Positions 52,570-61,756 of a stretch of DNA of 64,000 bases are shown piece after piece. The stretch comes from JABDIP01 sp965212545 (GTDB lineage: Bacteria > Pseudomonadota > Alphaproteobacteria > DSM-16000 > Inquilinaceae). Within the stretch, counting starts at the first letter, position 1, and each line of letters opens with the position of its first letter. The stretch spans positions 62,001 through 126,000 of the forward strand of contig CBDBVB010000005.1 of NCBI GenBank assembly GCA_965212545.1, given 5' to 3'. The notes under the pieces are model-generated. The model was not told the origin of the DNA, did no database searches, and saw only the letters and a program-made list of their open reading frames with translations. Position numbers and translations under genes: made by a program.

Positions 52570-53445
52570 TTACTGGCCGGAACTGAGGGCAACCTGCTCG
52601 TCGCCGTCGGCCACAGGTGCGTATGTGCGGGTCAGCAGGACTGGCGGCTCGTCCAATTCGCGCCCGGCGACCTGCTGCTCAACCCAATCGTCGAAGGCCT
52701 CGCGGCTGACGGCACGCACTTCGATCGGCATGTAGCCGTGCCGGGGACCGCAGATCTCCGAGCACATGCCGAAATAGGTCCCTTCACGCTCGATCCGGAC
52801 CCAGGTGTGGTTCATGCGCCCGGGGACAGCATCGGTCTTGATCCCGAATGACGGCATCGCCCAGGAATGTATGACGTCGCCCGCCGTCACCAGGATCTCG
52901 ATGTCGGTATCGACCGGCAGCACCACCGGTTGATCGACCGAAAGCAGGCGTACCTGTCCCGGTTGAAGGTCCTCGTCCTCGACCAGGAAGCTGGTGAATT
53001 CCTCGATTTGCTGGTCCGGATAGGAATAGCCCCAGTACCACTGATAGCCATTCACTTGCAGCGTCATCTCCGGCTCTTCGACCCGGTCCATGAAATACAG
53101 CAGCCGCATCGAATCCCAGGCGATGAAAGCGAGAATGATCAACGGGATCGCCGTCCAGGCGACCTCCAACAAGGTATTGTGCGTCGTCCGCGATGGCGTC
53201 GGATTGCGGCTGGCGCGGAACTTCAGGATGACCGCGGTCAGCAGAACCGTCACCAGCACCACGATGCCGGTAATGATCAGGAGCAGCTCGTTGTGAAAAC
53301 TGTTCAGCTGGTGCTGGACCGGCGACGCCGCGTCGCGCATTCCGATCGCCCAGGGCACCGGGCCGCCATCGGCCAGGGCCATGCCCGGCATGGTCAGACA
53401 CGACGCCGTCGCGAGTGCCGCGAGTTTGCTCAGCTTCATCGTCAT
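52570..53445 (-). CDS. ctaC: Cytochrome c oxidase subunit II
   Basis: 291 residues with a signal-peptide-like N-terminus ('LAALATASCLTMPGMALA'), two transmembrane helices (about 50-72, 'LLIITGIVVLVTVLLTAVIL', and 92-112) and a periplasmic cupredoxin domain. The CuA ligands lie in 'HSWAMPSFGIK' and 'GMCSEICGPRHGYMPIEV' (about 205-235). 'YQWYWGYSYPD' is the aromatic electron-entry region. It accepts electrons from cytochrome c and is the first gene of the oxidase operon, 21 bp before ctaD. There is no C-terminal heme c domain. Confidence 0.97.
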   Translation of the reverse strand: MTMKLSKLAALATASCLTMPGMALADGGPVPWAIGMRDAASPVQHQLNSFHNELLLIITGIVVLVTVLLTAVILKFRASRNPTPSRTTHNTLLEVAWTAIPLIILAFIAWDSMRLLYFMDRVEEPEMTLQVNGYQWYWGYSYPDQQIEEFTSFLVEDEDLQPGQVRLLSVDQPVVLPVDTDIEILVTAGDVIHSWAMPSFGIKTDAVPGRMNHTWVRIEREGTYFGMCSEICGPRHGYMPIEVRAVSREAFDDWVEQQVAGRELDEPPVLLTRTYAPVADGDEQVALSSGQ

Positions 53446-53926
53446 CCGTTCCTGTCTTTGGCCTGCCGTTGCGTGACGCCGGTCGACATCGTGATTGGCC
53501 TTGCGGCATCCGCCGGATGGCGGCCGTGCCGATTGACTCGCCTTATACAGCGCCGTTTTGTGGGGGAAAAGTCTGCACTCTCAAACATCCCCCTGGCCGC
53601 GCATTTATGGCCAGGGGCGTGCCACCCGCCGGCACCCGATGGCTGACAAATTACACCGTCGAGTGGGGAATTAACAACCTGATGCTTCACCCGCAGCGGC
53701 ACAATTGACGGCACCATCGATAATGGCCTTTCGCGAGCTTCCATGCACTCGAACCTAGATCGACATGGGCGCTCTGACAGCGAACACCCAAGATCGATTG
53801 GACGGCCGCCACGGTGGTAGAGTGATTCGTGCCTTGCCGCATCGATAGCGCGACGCCACCTTTACGTTGGATCCAAGCCGTTCGCCGCACCGCCATCTGC
53901 CCGCAGACAGCAATCGGGAGCTCTCC
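53446..53926. other. Divergent intergenic region between ctaC and tldD
   Basis: About 480 bp that must contain the promoters of the oxidase operon (minus) and tldD (plus). No gene is supported in any frame. There is no strong palindrome or terminator-like hairpin; the segment 53640-53710 is relatively AT-rich. Confidence 0.5.
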
Positions 53927-55362
53927 ATGAGCAATCTCACCCAGACCGATGAATTGTTTTTCGACCGCGCCGGCCTCGACCGCGACCGTGTCGAGCGCAT
54001 CGTTGCCGACAGCCTCGATGGTGCGCCGACGATGGCGAGTTGTTCCTGGAGTACCGCCAGTCGGAAGGGCTGGGCTGGGACGACGGCAAGCTGAAAAGCG
54101 CCAGCTTCGACACCGCCCAGGGCTTCGGCCTGCGCGCCATCGCCGGCGAGTCGAGCGGCTACAGCCACGCATCCGACTTGTCCGAAGAGGCGATCCGCCG
54201 CGCCGGCGAGACCGTGCGCGCCGTCCATTCCGGCCATGGCGGCACGATGGCCGAACCGCCTGTCGGAACCAACGCCAAGCTCTACAGCGATGCCAACCCG
54301 CTGGGCCAGATGGATTTCGACGCCAAGGTCAAGCTGCTGCAGGATATCGACGCCTATGGCCGGGCCAAGGATCCGCGGGTCAAGCAGGTCATGGCCTCGC
54401 TGACCGGAGAGTGGCAGGCGGTGCGGATCATCCGTCCTGATGGCCGCCATGCCGCCGATATCCGGCCCCTCGTCCGCCTCAATGTCTCGGTGGTGTGCGC
54501 CGAGGGCGACAAGATGGAGAGCGGCAGCTACGGAACCGGCGCGCGCGCCGCCTACGACGCCTATGTGGATCCCGCGACCTGGCAGCATGCGGCCGACGAA
54601 GCCTTGCGCCAGGCGCTTGTGAAGCTGGAGTCGATCGACGCGCCGGCCGGCGAGATGACCGTCGTGCTGGGGTCCGGTTGGCCCGGCATCCTGCTGCACG
54701 AGGCCATCGGCCACGGGCTGGAGGGCGATTTCAATCGCAAGAAGACCTCCGCCTTCGCCGGGCTGATGGGCGAGCGCATCGCGTCACCGGGCGTCACCGT
54801 GGTCGACGACGGAACCATCGACGACCGGCGCGGCTCGCTGACAATCGACGATGAGGGAACCCCGAGCCAGTCGACCACGCTGATCGAGGACGGCATCCTG
54901 GTCGGCTTTATGCAGGACCGCATGAACGCCCGGCTGATGGGGGTTGCACCGACCGGCAATGGCCGGCGGCAAAGCTATGCCCACCATCCCATGCCGCGCA
55001 TGACCAACACCATCATGCTGAACGGCGAGCACAGCCCCGACGAGATCATCGCCTCGGTCGACAACGGCCTCTACGCGGTCAATTTCGGCGGCGGCCAAGT
55101 CGACATTACCAACGGCAAGTTCGTCTTCTCCGCCTCCGAGGCCTATCTGATCGAAGGTGGCAAGATCGGGGCCCCGGTCAAGGGCGCCACCCTGATCGGC
55201 AACGGCCCCGACGCGCTGACCAAGGTCTCCATGGTGGGCAACGACATGGCGCTCGACCCGGGCATCGGCACCTGCGGCAAGGACGGCCAGGGCGTGCCCG
55301 TAGGCGTCGGCCAGCCGACCATGCGCATCGACGGGCTGACGGTGGGCGGCACCGCCGCGTAG
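53927..55362 (+). CDS. tldD: TldD metalloprotease subunit, frameshifted
   Basis: The ATG at 53927 has GGGAG 6 bp upstream. The first 35 codons ('SNLTQTDELFFDRAGLDRD' ...) are in one frame, then the protein continues in another from about 54033 ('DGELFLEYRQSEGLGWDDG'). Adding one base near GGTGCG/CCGAC restores 478 residues, the normal TldD length. The zinc motif is in 'LLHEAIGHGLEGDF' (HExxxH, about 260), with the TldD-specific 'CGKDGQGVPVGVGQPTMRIDGLTVGG' C-terminus. TldD pairs with TldE (PmbA), whose gene starts 8.2 kb away in this window, to cut peptides such as microcin B17 and CcdA. Confidence 0.92.
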
Positions 55363-55562
55363 GCTCCAGGCCGTCCGATCCTGCAGATGGATCGTTAGCC
55401 GGCGGCTCGCCGCCTCCGGGCAGAAACATAAAATACCGCTCTCATGCCGGCTTTTACGCCCGATTAACCCTGGGTTGCTAATTCAGGCTGCCGCCGCAAC
55501 GCGTTGCTTGCAGGGCCCCCTGCGCGCCGCGGCAGATCTCTTGGCGACAGAGCGTTTCCATC

Positions 55563-56499
55563 ATGCAAGATGCACTATTCACCGTATTGCCGGTCGCAGC
55601 CGTTGCGTTGATCGGCTATGCCGCCGTCCGGTTCAACTACATCGCGCAAACGGTCGTCGACGGCCTGTCGCGATTTGTGATCGCCGTGGCGATCCCGTTG
55701 TTCGTGTTCCGCTACAGCTTCGAGAACGGCCGCACGCTGGAACAGCATCTCGGCTTCGCATGGCCGATGCTGTCGATCTACTTCCTGGGTGCGCTGGGCG
55801 CGATGGTGGTCGGGCTGGTGCTCGCCCGCAGCATGTCCGATGGATCGCCGAACCTGATTGCGGCAGGCGCGTCGCATTCCAACGTCATGCATCTGGCCCT
55901 TCCGGCGGTGGTGCTGATGCTGGCCGACGGCTATCGGGTGCCACTGGTGATCATCATCGGTCTGAACGGCCTGTTGATGGCGGTGATAGCCAATGTCGTG
56001 AACGACGTACGGAACAACCGGACCGGACAGATCCTCCAGTCCCTGGGCCGCGTGCTATCCAAGCAGATCAAGAACCCGGTCCTGATCGCCCTCCTGCTCG
56101 GCCTTGCGCTGAAGGAATTCGGCCTCGCGATGCCGGCGGAGGTCGGCCGCGTGGTCTATCTGATCAGCGACGCCACCGCGCCCTGCGCCCTGTTCGCACT
56201 GGGTGGATTGTTGGCGCGGTACAGCCTGGGCGGCAACATGCAGGCGGCGTTCCTGACCTCCGTTTTGAAGCTGGCGGCCCATCCAATGATCGTCTGGGCG
56301 CTGGGCACATATGTCTTCTCGGTCCGCAGCACCTGGATGTGGTTGGCGGTCCTGGTCGCCGCGATGCCGACGGCACTCGGCGTTGGCAGCAACCAGGGTG
56401 GCGAAAACGGCAATTCCGGCGGCACCATCGTGCTGCTGTCGACCGATCCTGTCCATCGCCAGCCTGGCGGTCGTCACCTATTATCGAACCGGCGGCTGA
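55563..56499 (+). CDS. Auxin efflux carrier (AEC) family transporter, frameshifted near the end
   Basis: About 311 residues once one base is removed near 56450. There are ten transmembrane helices in two five-helix halves: 'ALFTVLPVAAVALIGYAAVRFNYIA' opens the first, and 'PALPAVVLMLADGYRVPLVIIIGLNGLLM' and 'NPVLIALLLGLALKEF' follow. Without the correction the chain derails after 'GTIVLLSTDPV' and ends at 56516 with a non-membrane tail; with it, the last helix ('ILSIASLAVVTYY') is restored and the stop is at 56499. These proteins transport malate or other organic acids. It stands alone, facing the gshA group. Confidence 0.8.
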
Positions 56500-56518
56500 T
56501 CCCGGCCGTGGCTTGAGA

Positions 56519-56546
56519 TTCAGGGCGGCGCGGGCGCCGCCCTGAA
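56519..56546. terminator. Hairpin between convergent genes
   Basis: A 12-bp perfect stem (TTCAGGGCGGCG with CGCCGCCCTGAA) and a CGGG loop, in the 66-bp gap between the AEC gene (plus) and the small membrane-protein gene (minus). No T-tract follows on either strand, so termination would be partial or Rho-assisted. Confidence 0.55.
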
Positions 56547-56565
56547 CCATGGGCGCTCGACAGAA

Positions 56566-56808
56566 CTAAGTCTCATGGCGGCCGCCCTTGCCGTCGGAAT
56601 AATGCGCAAGCGCGCCAGCGGCAATTGCGGTGACCGGAATGGCGACGGCGAGCGCAATCAGCAGCGCACTCGGCAGAACATCGATAACGCCACCCGGACG
56701 CAGCACCGGCGAGGCCGTCAGGGTGACAAAGACTGTCAGCAGGAACGCCGCCAGGAAAATCCGTCCCGCCCAGTCGCGGACCCAGCGCCAATTGGCGTCT
56801 TTCCACAT
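56566..56808 (-). CDS. Small two-helix membrane protein
   Basis: 80 residues: a short aromatic-basic head ('WKDANWRWVRDWAGR'), then two transmembrane helices ('IFLAAFLLTVFVTLTA' and 'LPSALLIALAVAIPVTAIAAGALA'), ending in a basic tail. The ATG at 56808 lies 14 bp after the gshA stop, so it is probably co-transcribed with gshA. I do not recognise the family; similar short proteins follow gshA in some relatives, but no role is established. Confidence 0.7.
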   Translation of the reverse strand: MWKDANWRWVRDWAGRIFLAAFLLTVFVTLTASPVLRPGGVIDVLPSALLIALAVAIPVTAIAAGALAHYSDGKGGRHET

Positions 56809-56821
56809 CGGCGTTCGACCG

Positions 56822-58195
56822 CTAGTACGAGTATTCGCGGAAGATCGGATCGATCTCGCCCTGCCAGTCGCCGTGGAACCGGTGAAGCAACTCGTCGGCC
56901 GGCGTTTCGCCCGATTCGGCAATCGACCACAGCGCGTTCAGGAAATGCGCCTCGGTCTCTCCGAAGGCATCGTGCAACGCACGCGCCTCGAGCCCGCCGC
57001 GGGCGATGTCCAACACCTCCATGGCGATGTCCCGGACCGTGCGGGACCTGAAGCGGGTCTTGAGCCCGGTTCGCGGTACCGTGGCGCGCAGTTCGGCGCG
57101 CTCCTCCTCGGTCCAGTCCTTGACCAGGTCCCAGGCCGCGTCCAGCGCACCTGAATCGTACAGCAGCCCGACCCACACGCCGGCAACGCACAGAGACGGC
57201 GCCACGGCCCGCCATCGGCCCCACGCATCTCAAGATAGCGCTTCAGCCGAACCTCCGGGAACACCGTCGTCAGATGGTCTTCCCAATCCCCCAAGTGCGG
57301 GATTTCGCCCGGCAGGGCCGGCAGGCGACCGTCGAGGAAATCCCGGAACGACTGGCCGGAGGCATCGAGATAGGTGCCGTCCCGATAGACGAAATACATC
57401 GGCACATCGAGCACGTAGTCGACATAGCGCTCGAAGCCGAAGCCGTCCTCGAAGACCAGCGGCAGATCGCCGGAGCGGTCCGGGTCGGTGTCGGTCCAGA
57501 TGTGGCTGCGATAGCTCTGGAAGCCGTTTGGCCGGCTTTCGGTGAAGGGCGAGTTGGCGAACAGCGCCGTCGCCACGGGCTGCAGCGCAATGCCGACCCG
57601 AAACTTGCGGACCATGTCCGCTTCGTCGGCAAAGTCCAGATTGACCTGTACTGTGCAGGTTCGGCTCATCATGTCGAGCCCCAGCGTGCCGCGCTTGGGC
57701 ATGTAGTCGCGCATGATCCGATAACGGCCTTTGGGCATCCAGGATACGTCGGAGCGGGCCCATTTCGGCTGGAAGCCCAGGCCGATCATGCCGATGCCGA
57801 GTTCCTGGTTCACCTCGCGTACCTGCCTGCAGATGCTGGTGCACCTCGTCGCAGGTCTCGTGGATCGAATGCAACGGAGCGCCGGAGAGCTCGACCTGCC
57901 CGCCCGGCTCCAGGGTCACCGAACAGCCACTCGCATCGCTCAGCGCGATCAGCTTGCCGGCCTCGTCGACCCGCTGCCAGCCGAACCGCGCAAGCCCCTC
58001 GAGCAAGGCGCCGATACCGTCCGGCCCGTCATAGGGCAGCGGCCTCAGATCGCTCAGGCGGTAGGCGAATTTCTCATGCTCGGTGCCGATGCGCCATTGC
58101 GCGGGCGGCTTTTCGCCCTGTTCCAGATGCTCGACGAGTTGGCGGCGGTCGGTGACCGGCGCCTCACTGGGCTTGGGGGACACGGAATTCAGCAT
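56822..58195 (-). CDS. gshA: Glutamate-cysteine ligase (plant/alphaproteobacterial type), doubly frameshifted
   Basis: Three consecutive minus-strand frames give one protein of 457 residues when a base is removed near 57822 and one added near 57175. In order: 'WRIGTEHEKFAYR' with the metal/Glu site, 'LEPGGQVELSGAP', 'EVNQELGIGMIGLGFQPKW', 'RGTLGLDMMSRTCTVQVNLDF', 'PMYFVYRDGTYL', 'RLKRYLEMRGADGG', then 'WVGLLYDSGALDAAWDLV', 'LEARALHDAFGETEAHFL' and a C-terminal 'EYSY'. The length and order match GshA of plants and Alphaproteobacteria. It makes gamma-glutamylcysteine, the first step to glutathione. It precedes the small membrane protein. Confidence 0.92.
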
Positions 58196-58238
58196 GGGCC
58201 CTATCGATCCTGTGCGCGGGGCGCGATATCCGGGCCGT

Positions 58239-59000
58239 TCAGTCGGCTCGGCCCGGGGGACGCCCCTGCCAATCGCCGGCCACGGCTTGCCAGCAGCTCA
58301 GCGCTGCCAGCGCCGCGGTGTCGGCCCGCAATATGCGCGGTCCAAGGCCAACCGAATGAACAAAAGGCAGATCGCGCAGCCCGTCAAGCTCGGACTGGGC
58401 GAATCCACCTTCCGGCCCGACCAGGATCGCCGCCGGCCGACCGGCAATATCGCCTACCGCCTCGGCAATCGGGCGGCTGGCTCCGGACTCGGCAGCGACA
58501 AGCAGCACCCGGCCCGCCGGCCAATCGGACAGCAATGCCGTCAGCGTGACCGGCCCCAGTACCGCCGGGATATCCAGGCGCTCGGTCTGTTCCGCCGCCT
58601 CGATCGCGATCGTGCGCAGCCGGTCGAGATTGACGCGGGCCGTATCGGAATGGCGGGTCGTCACCGGCTGAAGGGCCGACACGCCGAGTTCGGTCGCCTT
58701 GGCGACGACGAAATCCGTCGCCGACTTCTTCAGCGGCGCGAAACACAGCCAGAGATCCGGGCAGGATTCCTGAACACGCCGCCGCTCCATCAAGGCGACC
58801 GAGGCGGTGCCACGCGACAATGTCGCGATGCGTCCCGACCATTCGCCGTCGGCGCCGTTGAACAGCGCCACCGCATCGCCGGTCGAGCAGCGCAGCACGT
58901 TGCGCAGATAATGCGCCTGGCCGGCCGCCAGATCGACCGGTGCCCCACCGGCCAATTCGGCATTGACGTACAGGCGCGCGCGGGGTTTCTGATCGGTCAT
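58239..59000 (-). CDS. rsmE: 16S rRNA (uracil1498-N3)-methyltransferase
   Basis: 253 residues, SPOUT-fold enzyme with the trefoil knot. 'HYLRNVLRCSTGDAVALFNGADGEW' is the N-terminal PUA-like domain. 'LCFAPLKKSATDFVVAKATELGVSALQPV' (about 88) and 'VGPEGGFAQSELDGL' (about 198) with 'VGLGPRILRADTAALAAL' (about 224) form the knot that binds SAM. The ATG at 59000 gives the family N-terminus ('RARLYVNAELAGG'). It lies just upstream of gshA on the same strand and diverges from ubiA. Confidence 0.95.
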   Translation of the reverse strand: MTDQKPRARLYVNAELAGGAPVDLAAGQAHYLRNVLRCSTGDAVALFNGADGEWSGRIATLSRGTASVALMERRRVQESCPDLWLCFAPLKKSATDFVVAKATELGVSALQPVTTRHSDTARVNLDRLRTIAIEAAEQTERLDIPAVLGPVTLTALLSDWPAGRVLLVAAESGASRPIAEAVGDIAGRPAAILVGPEGGFAQSELDGLRDLPFVHSVGLGPRILRADTAALAALSCWQAVAGDWQGRPPGRAD

Positions 59001-59064
59001 GCGGCCACCGAATAGAGCGTGGCCGCGCTTATTGGAAGTCCAAAGGGTCGCCAAGGGTCCAATC

Positions 59065-60010
59065 GTGCACGCCGATCCCGTCGACATCCCCGAACGGTCC
59101 TGGATCGACCGCGCCGCGCCGGCGCCGGCACGGCCCTATCTCAAGCTGATGCGCCTCGACCGGCCGATCGGCACCTGGCTGCTGCTGCTGCCCTGCTGGT
59201 GGGGCGTGGCCCTGGCCAGCGCCGCCGGCACGCTGGCCGCGGACGGCAAATGGTGGCCCGATCCCTGGCAGATGGCGCTGTTCGCCGCCGGCGCGTTGGT
59301 GATGCGCGGCGCCGGCTGCACGGTCAACGACATACTGGACCGCGATTTCGACGCCAGGGTCGCCCGCACCCGCACCCGCCCGATCCCCAGCGGCGAGATC
59401 TCCGTGCCGCAGGCCCTGATCTTCCTCGTCGCGCAGCTGGCGATCGCCTTCATGATCCTGCTGCAATTCAACTGGCCGACGATCTGGCTTGGCGCAGCGT
59501 CGCTGGTCACTGGTGTTTCCCTATCCGCTGATGAAGCGCATCACCTGGTGGCCGCAGCTGTTCCTCGGGCTGACATTCAATTGGGGCGCGCTGATGGGAT
59601 GGGTGGCGGTGACCGGCAGCGTCGCCCCGGCAAGCATGCTGCCATCGCTGGTGCTGTATGCGGCCGGGATCGTCTGGACCCTTGGCTACGACACAATCTA
59701 CGCGCATCAGGACAAGGCCGACGACGCGCTGATCGGCGTCAGATCGACGGCGCTCAGGCTCGGCGCTGCCAGCCGGAGCTGGGTCGCCGGATTCTATGCG
59801 GCGACCGTGCTGGGCATTGCCATAGCGGCGGAACTGGCTGGCCTGGCGGATTGGTATCTTCCGCTTCTGGCCCTGGCCGGGCTGCAGTTGGCATGGCAGG
59901 TGGCGCGCTGGATGCCGGACGACCCGGCCGATTGCCTGCGGATGTTCAAGTCGAATCGGAACTTCGGGCTGGTTGTGCTGGTCGGGTTGATCGCCGGCGG
60001 GCTGTCCTGA
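59065..60010 (+). CDS. ubiA: 4-hydroxybenzoate octaprenyltransferase, frameshifted
   Basis: About 314 residues after removing one base near 59507. The first Asp motif 'GCTVNDILDRDFDARVARTRTRP' (about 90-113) is in the upstream frame. The downstream frame supplies 'VFPYPLMKRITWWPQLFLGLTFNWGALMGWVAVTG' and the second Asp motif 'YDTIYAHQDKADDALIGVRST' (about 217-236). Nine transmembrane helices fit the UbiA family. It prenylates 4-hydroxybenzoate for ubiquinone. The start is probably the GTG at 59065 ('HADPVDIPERSWIDRAAP'), or the ATG at 58999. It diverges from rsmE, a frequent neighbour. Confidence 0.93.
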
Positions 60011-60013
60011 CGG

Positions 60014-60712
60014 TCAATATCCCTCCGCCGCCAATGCGTCGCGGCGCAGGCGCCGGCCGCGCTCGGCCCGGGTGACCGGGCAGGCGACATTCTGGTGGAT
60101 GAAGTCATCCAGCGGAGCCTCCGGCGCAAGGCGGTCGCGCGCCCTTGTCAGCACCTCGACTTGCGTCACGGCCACTGATTCGCGCCCGTCGGCCGCCACT
60201 TCGGCCAGGGCCATGGGGCGCCCGTCCTGAGACATCGCCCCGTGCTGACCGACATAGAGCCCCGCGCGCCCGACAGCCTTGCCATTCTCAGCCGTCAGGT
60301 CGAGCCCATCGCGCATGTCGAAACGATAGTTGGAAGCCCCTTCGGTCGCGTGCATCCGATCCAGTTGCGGTTCCGTGAGCCAGATCACCGATACCTCGAC
60401 GGTCACCTTGGCTGTCGGGAACAACATGGCCGGAACCGCCCCATAGCGCGCGAAATGCGCCGAATAGACCACATCGTGTCCGGCAAGCCGGGCCAGGGTC
60501 ACCGGGATCTCGGTGCCCCGCGGCCAGCCCTCATATTTGCGCGCAAGCTGCTCGGCGGACCGATTCGAGCCGAAGGCGATCACCGGGATCCGGTCCGGGT
60601 GCTGCAATTTCGTCTCCGGATGCGCCGCGCCGTCGATATAGCGAAAGCTCCGCCGATCGATCCGGTAGGGATAGCCCTTGGCCCGGCCGATCGGCGTTGC
60701 GTCCGGCATCAC
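60014..60712 (-). CDS. Gamma-glutamylcyclotransferase-like protein
   Basis: 232 residues. The opening of the conserved part is 'VIAFGSNRSAEQLARKYEGWP' (about 45-65), in which 'AFGSN' matches the substrate-binding YGSN of the GGCT/cyclotransferase fold. 'YSAHFARYGAVPAMLFPTAKVTVEVSVIWLTEPQLDRMHATEG' and 'GLYVGQHG' continue the fold. No signal peptide is seen. The long C-terminal basic segment is not part of the fold. It overlaps the mepA gene upstream by 4 bp, so it is likely co-expressed with it. The biochemical activity is inferred. Confidence 0.65.
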   Translation of the reverse strand: MMPDATPIGRAKGYPYRIDRRSFRYIDGAAHPETKLQHPDRIPVIAFGSNRSAEQLARKYEGWPRGTEIPVTLARLAGHDVVYSAHFARYGAVPAMLFPTAKVTVEVSVIWLTEPQLDRMHATEGASNYRFDMRDGLDLTAENGKAVGRAGLYVGQHGAMSQDGRPMALAEVAADGRESVAVTQVEVLTRARDRLAPEAPLDDFIHQNVACPVTRAERGRRLRRDALAAEGY

Positions 60713-61575
60713 TCCTTGGTCGCGATCGCGACGCAGGCATCCGATGGCGGCGGGGCCACCCTTGTGCCTCCTCGCGGCCGCGGCAACGGCTCGCCGGGTT
60801 CCGGGAACCAGGACATCAGCTCATCGCCGCAGCCATCGCCAGGTGGCGGCCTGCTCTGCGGCTCGCAATTCGGGCTGTCGTCGGGGCAGTGCAGCCGGAC
60901 GTGGAAATGCGCATCATGGCCGAACCAGGGTCGCAGCGTGCGGAGCCAGGAGCGGTCCTCCCATTCACGCTCGCACATGTCCCGTTTCAGGGTCGGATGG
61001 ACGAAAATCCTTGCGGCGCGCGGATCTGTCGCAGCCAGGCGCAGCATCTCGACCTGGGCTTCTGTCCAGACCTCCGTCCTGAGCGACCAGTCGGACCGGT
61101 CGACCATGATCTCCGCCGGCACGAAATCCCGCGCCGCGCGGGGCAGTTCCGGAAGATCCAGGCGGAACCAGATATCGGCATCCAGGCCGCTCTGGTGACT
61201 GACATGGCCGGATGGCATCGGGCCGCCACGCGGCTGAGCCATGTCGGCGACCAGCGCTGTGCCGATACCGGCCCGGTCCATCCGCATGCCCAGATCGATG
61301 ATGAACTGAACCAGTTCGGGATGGCCGTAATTGCGATAGCGGCTGAGCCGGATCGCCTGATAGCCAAGCCCCTCGGGGGGCAGTTCCTCTGCACCATCGA
61401 CACAGCCATTGGAATAGGACCCAACCGCTTTCGGCACGCCGGCGGCCGGGTCACGAATGCTGTTCCAGGCGATTTCCTCGGCAAGGGTTGGTGACGGTGT
61501 GGCGGTCATTACGGCGCAGAATGCGGCCGTCGCCGCGACGCAGAACGACGTCTTCAAGGTCCAACGGATTCTCAC
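60709..61575 (-). CDS. mepA: Penicillin-insensitive murein endopeptidase MepA
   Basis: 288 residues with a signal peptide (about 1-28, after 'TPSPTLA'), so it acts in the periplasm on D-Ala-mDAP cross-links. M74 motifs are 'SYSNGCVDGAEELPPEG' (about 42-58), 'MPSGHVSHQSGLDADIWFRLD' (about 117-137, zinc ligands His and Asp) and 'WFGHDAHFHVRLHC' (about 220-233). The start is a GTG at 61575 with AGGGGAG 7 bp upstream; the longer open frame adds 24 residues without homology. It diverges from the MFS gene. Confidence 0.93.
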   Translation of the reverse strand: MRIRWTLKTSFCVAATAAFCAVMTATPSPTLAEEIAWNSIRDPAAGVPKAVGSYSNGCVDGAEELPPEGLGYQAIRLSRYRNYGHPELVQFIIDLGMRMDRAGIGTALVADMAQPRGGPMPSGHVSHQSGLDADIWFRLDLPELPRAARDFVPAEIMVDRSDWSLRTEVWTEAQVEMLRLAATDPRAARIFVHPTLKRDMCEREWEDRSWLRTLRPWFGHDAHFHVRLHCPDDSPNCEPQSRPPPGDGCGDELMSWFPEPGEPLPRPRGGTRVAPPPSDACVAIATKE

Positions 61576-61756
61576 AGGCACTCCCCTGTCAATGGGTCCG
61601 GCACGAAGGCCCTGACTGCGGCGGCGGCACGCTAGCATGATCGCCATTACCGGCCTGTTAACGGCTTGTTCATTCTATCGGGCCGGCTGCGCATCTTCGA
61701 ATTCACATCATCGCGACTTGCTATTCCGCCCTCAAAATCGGACTTTTGTGGGCCCG

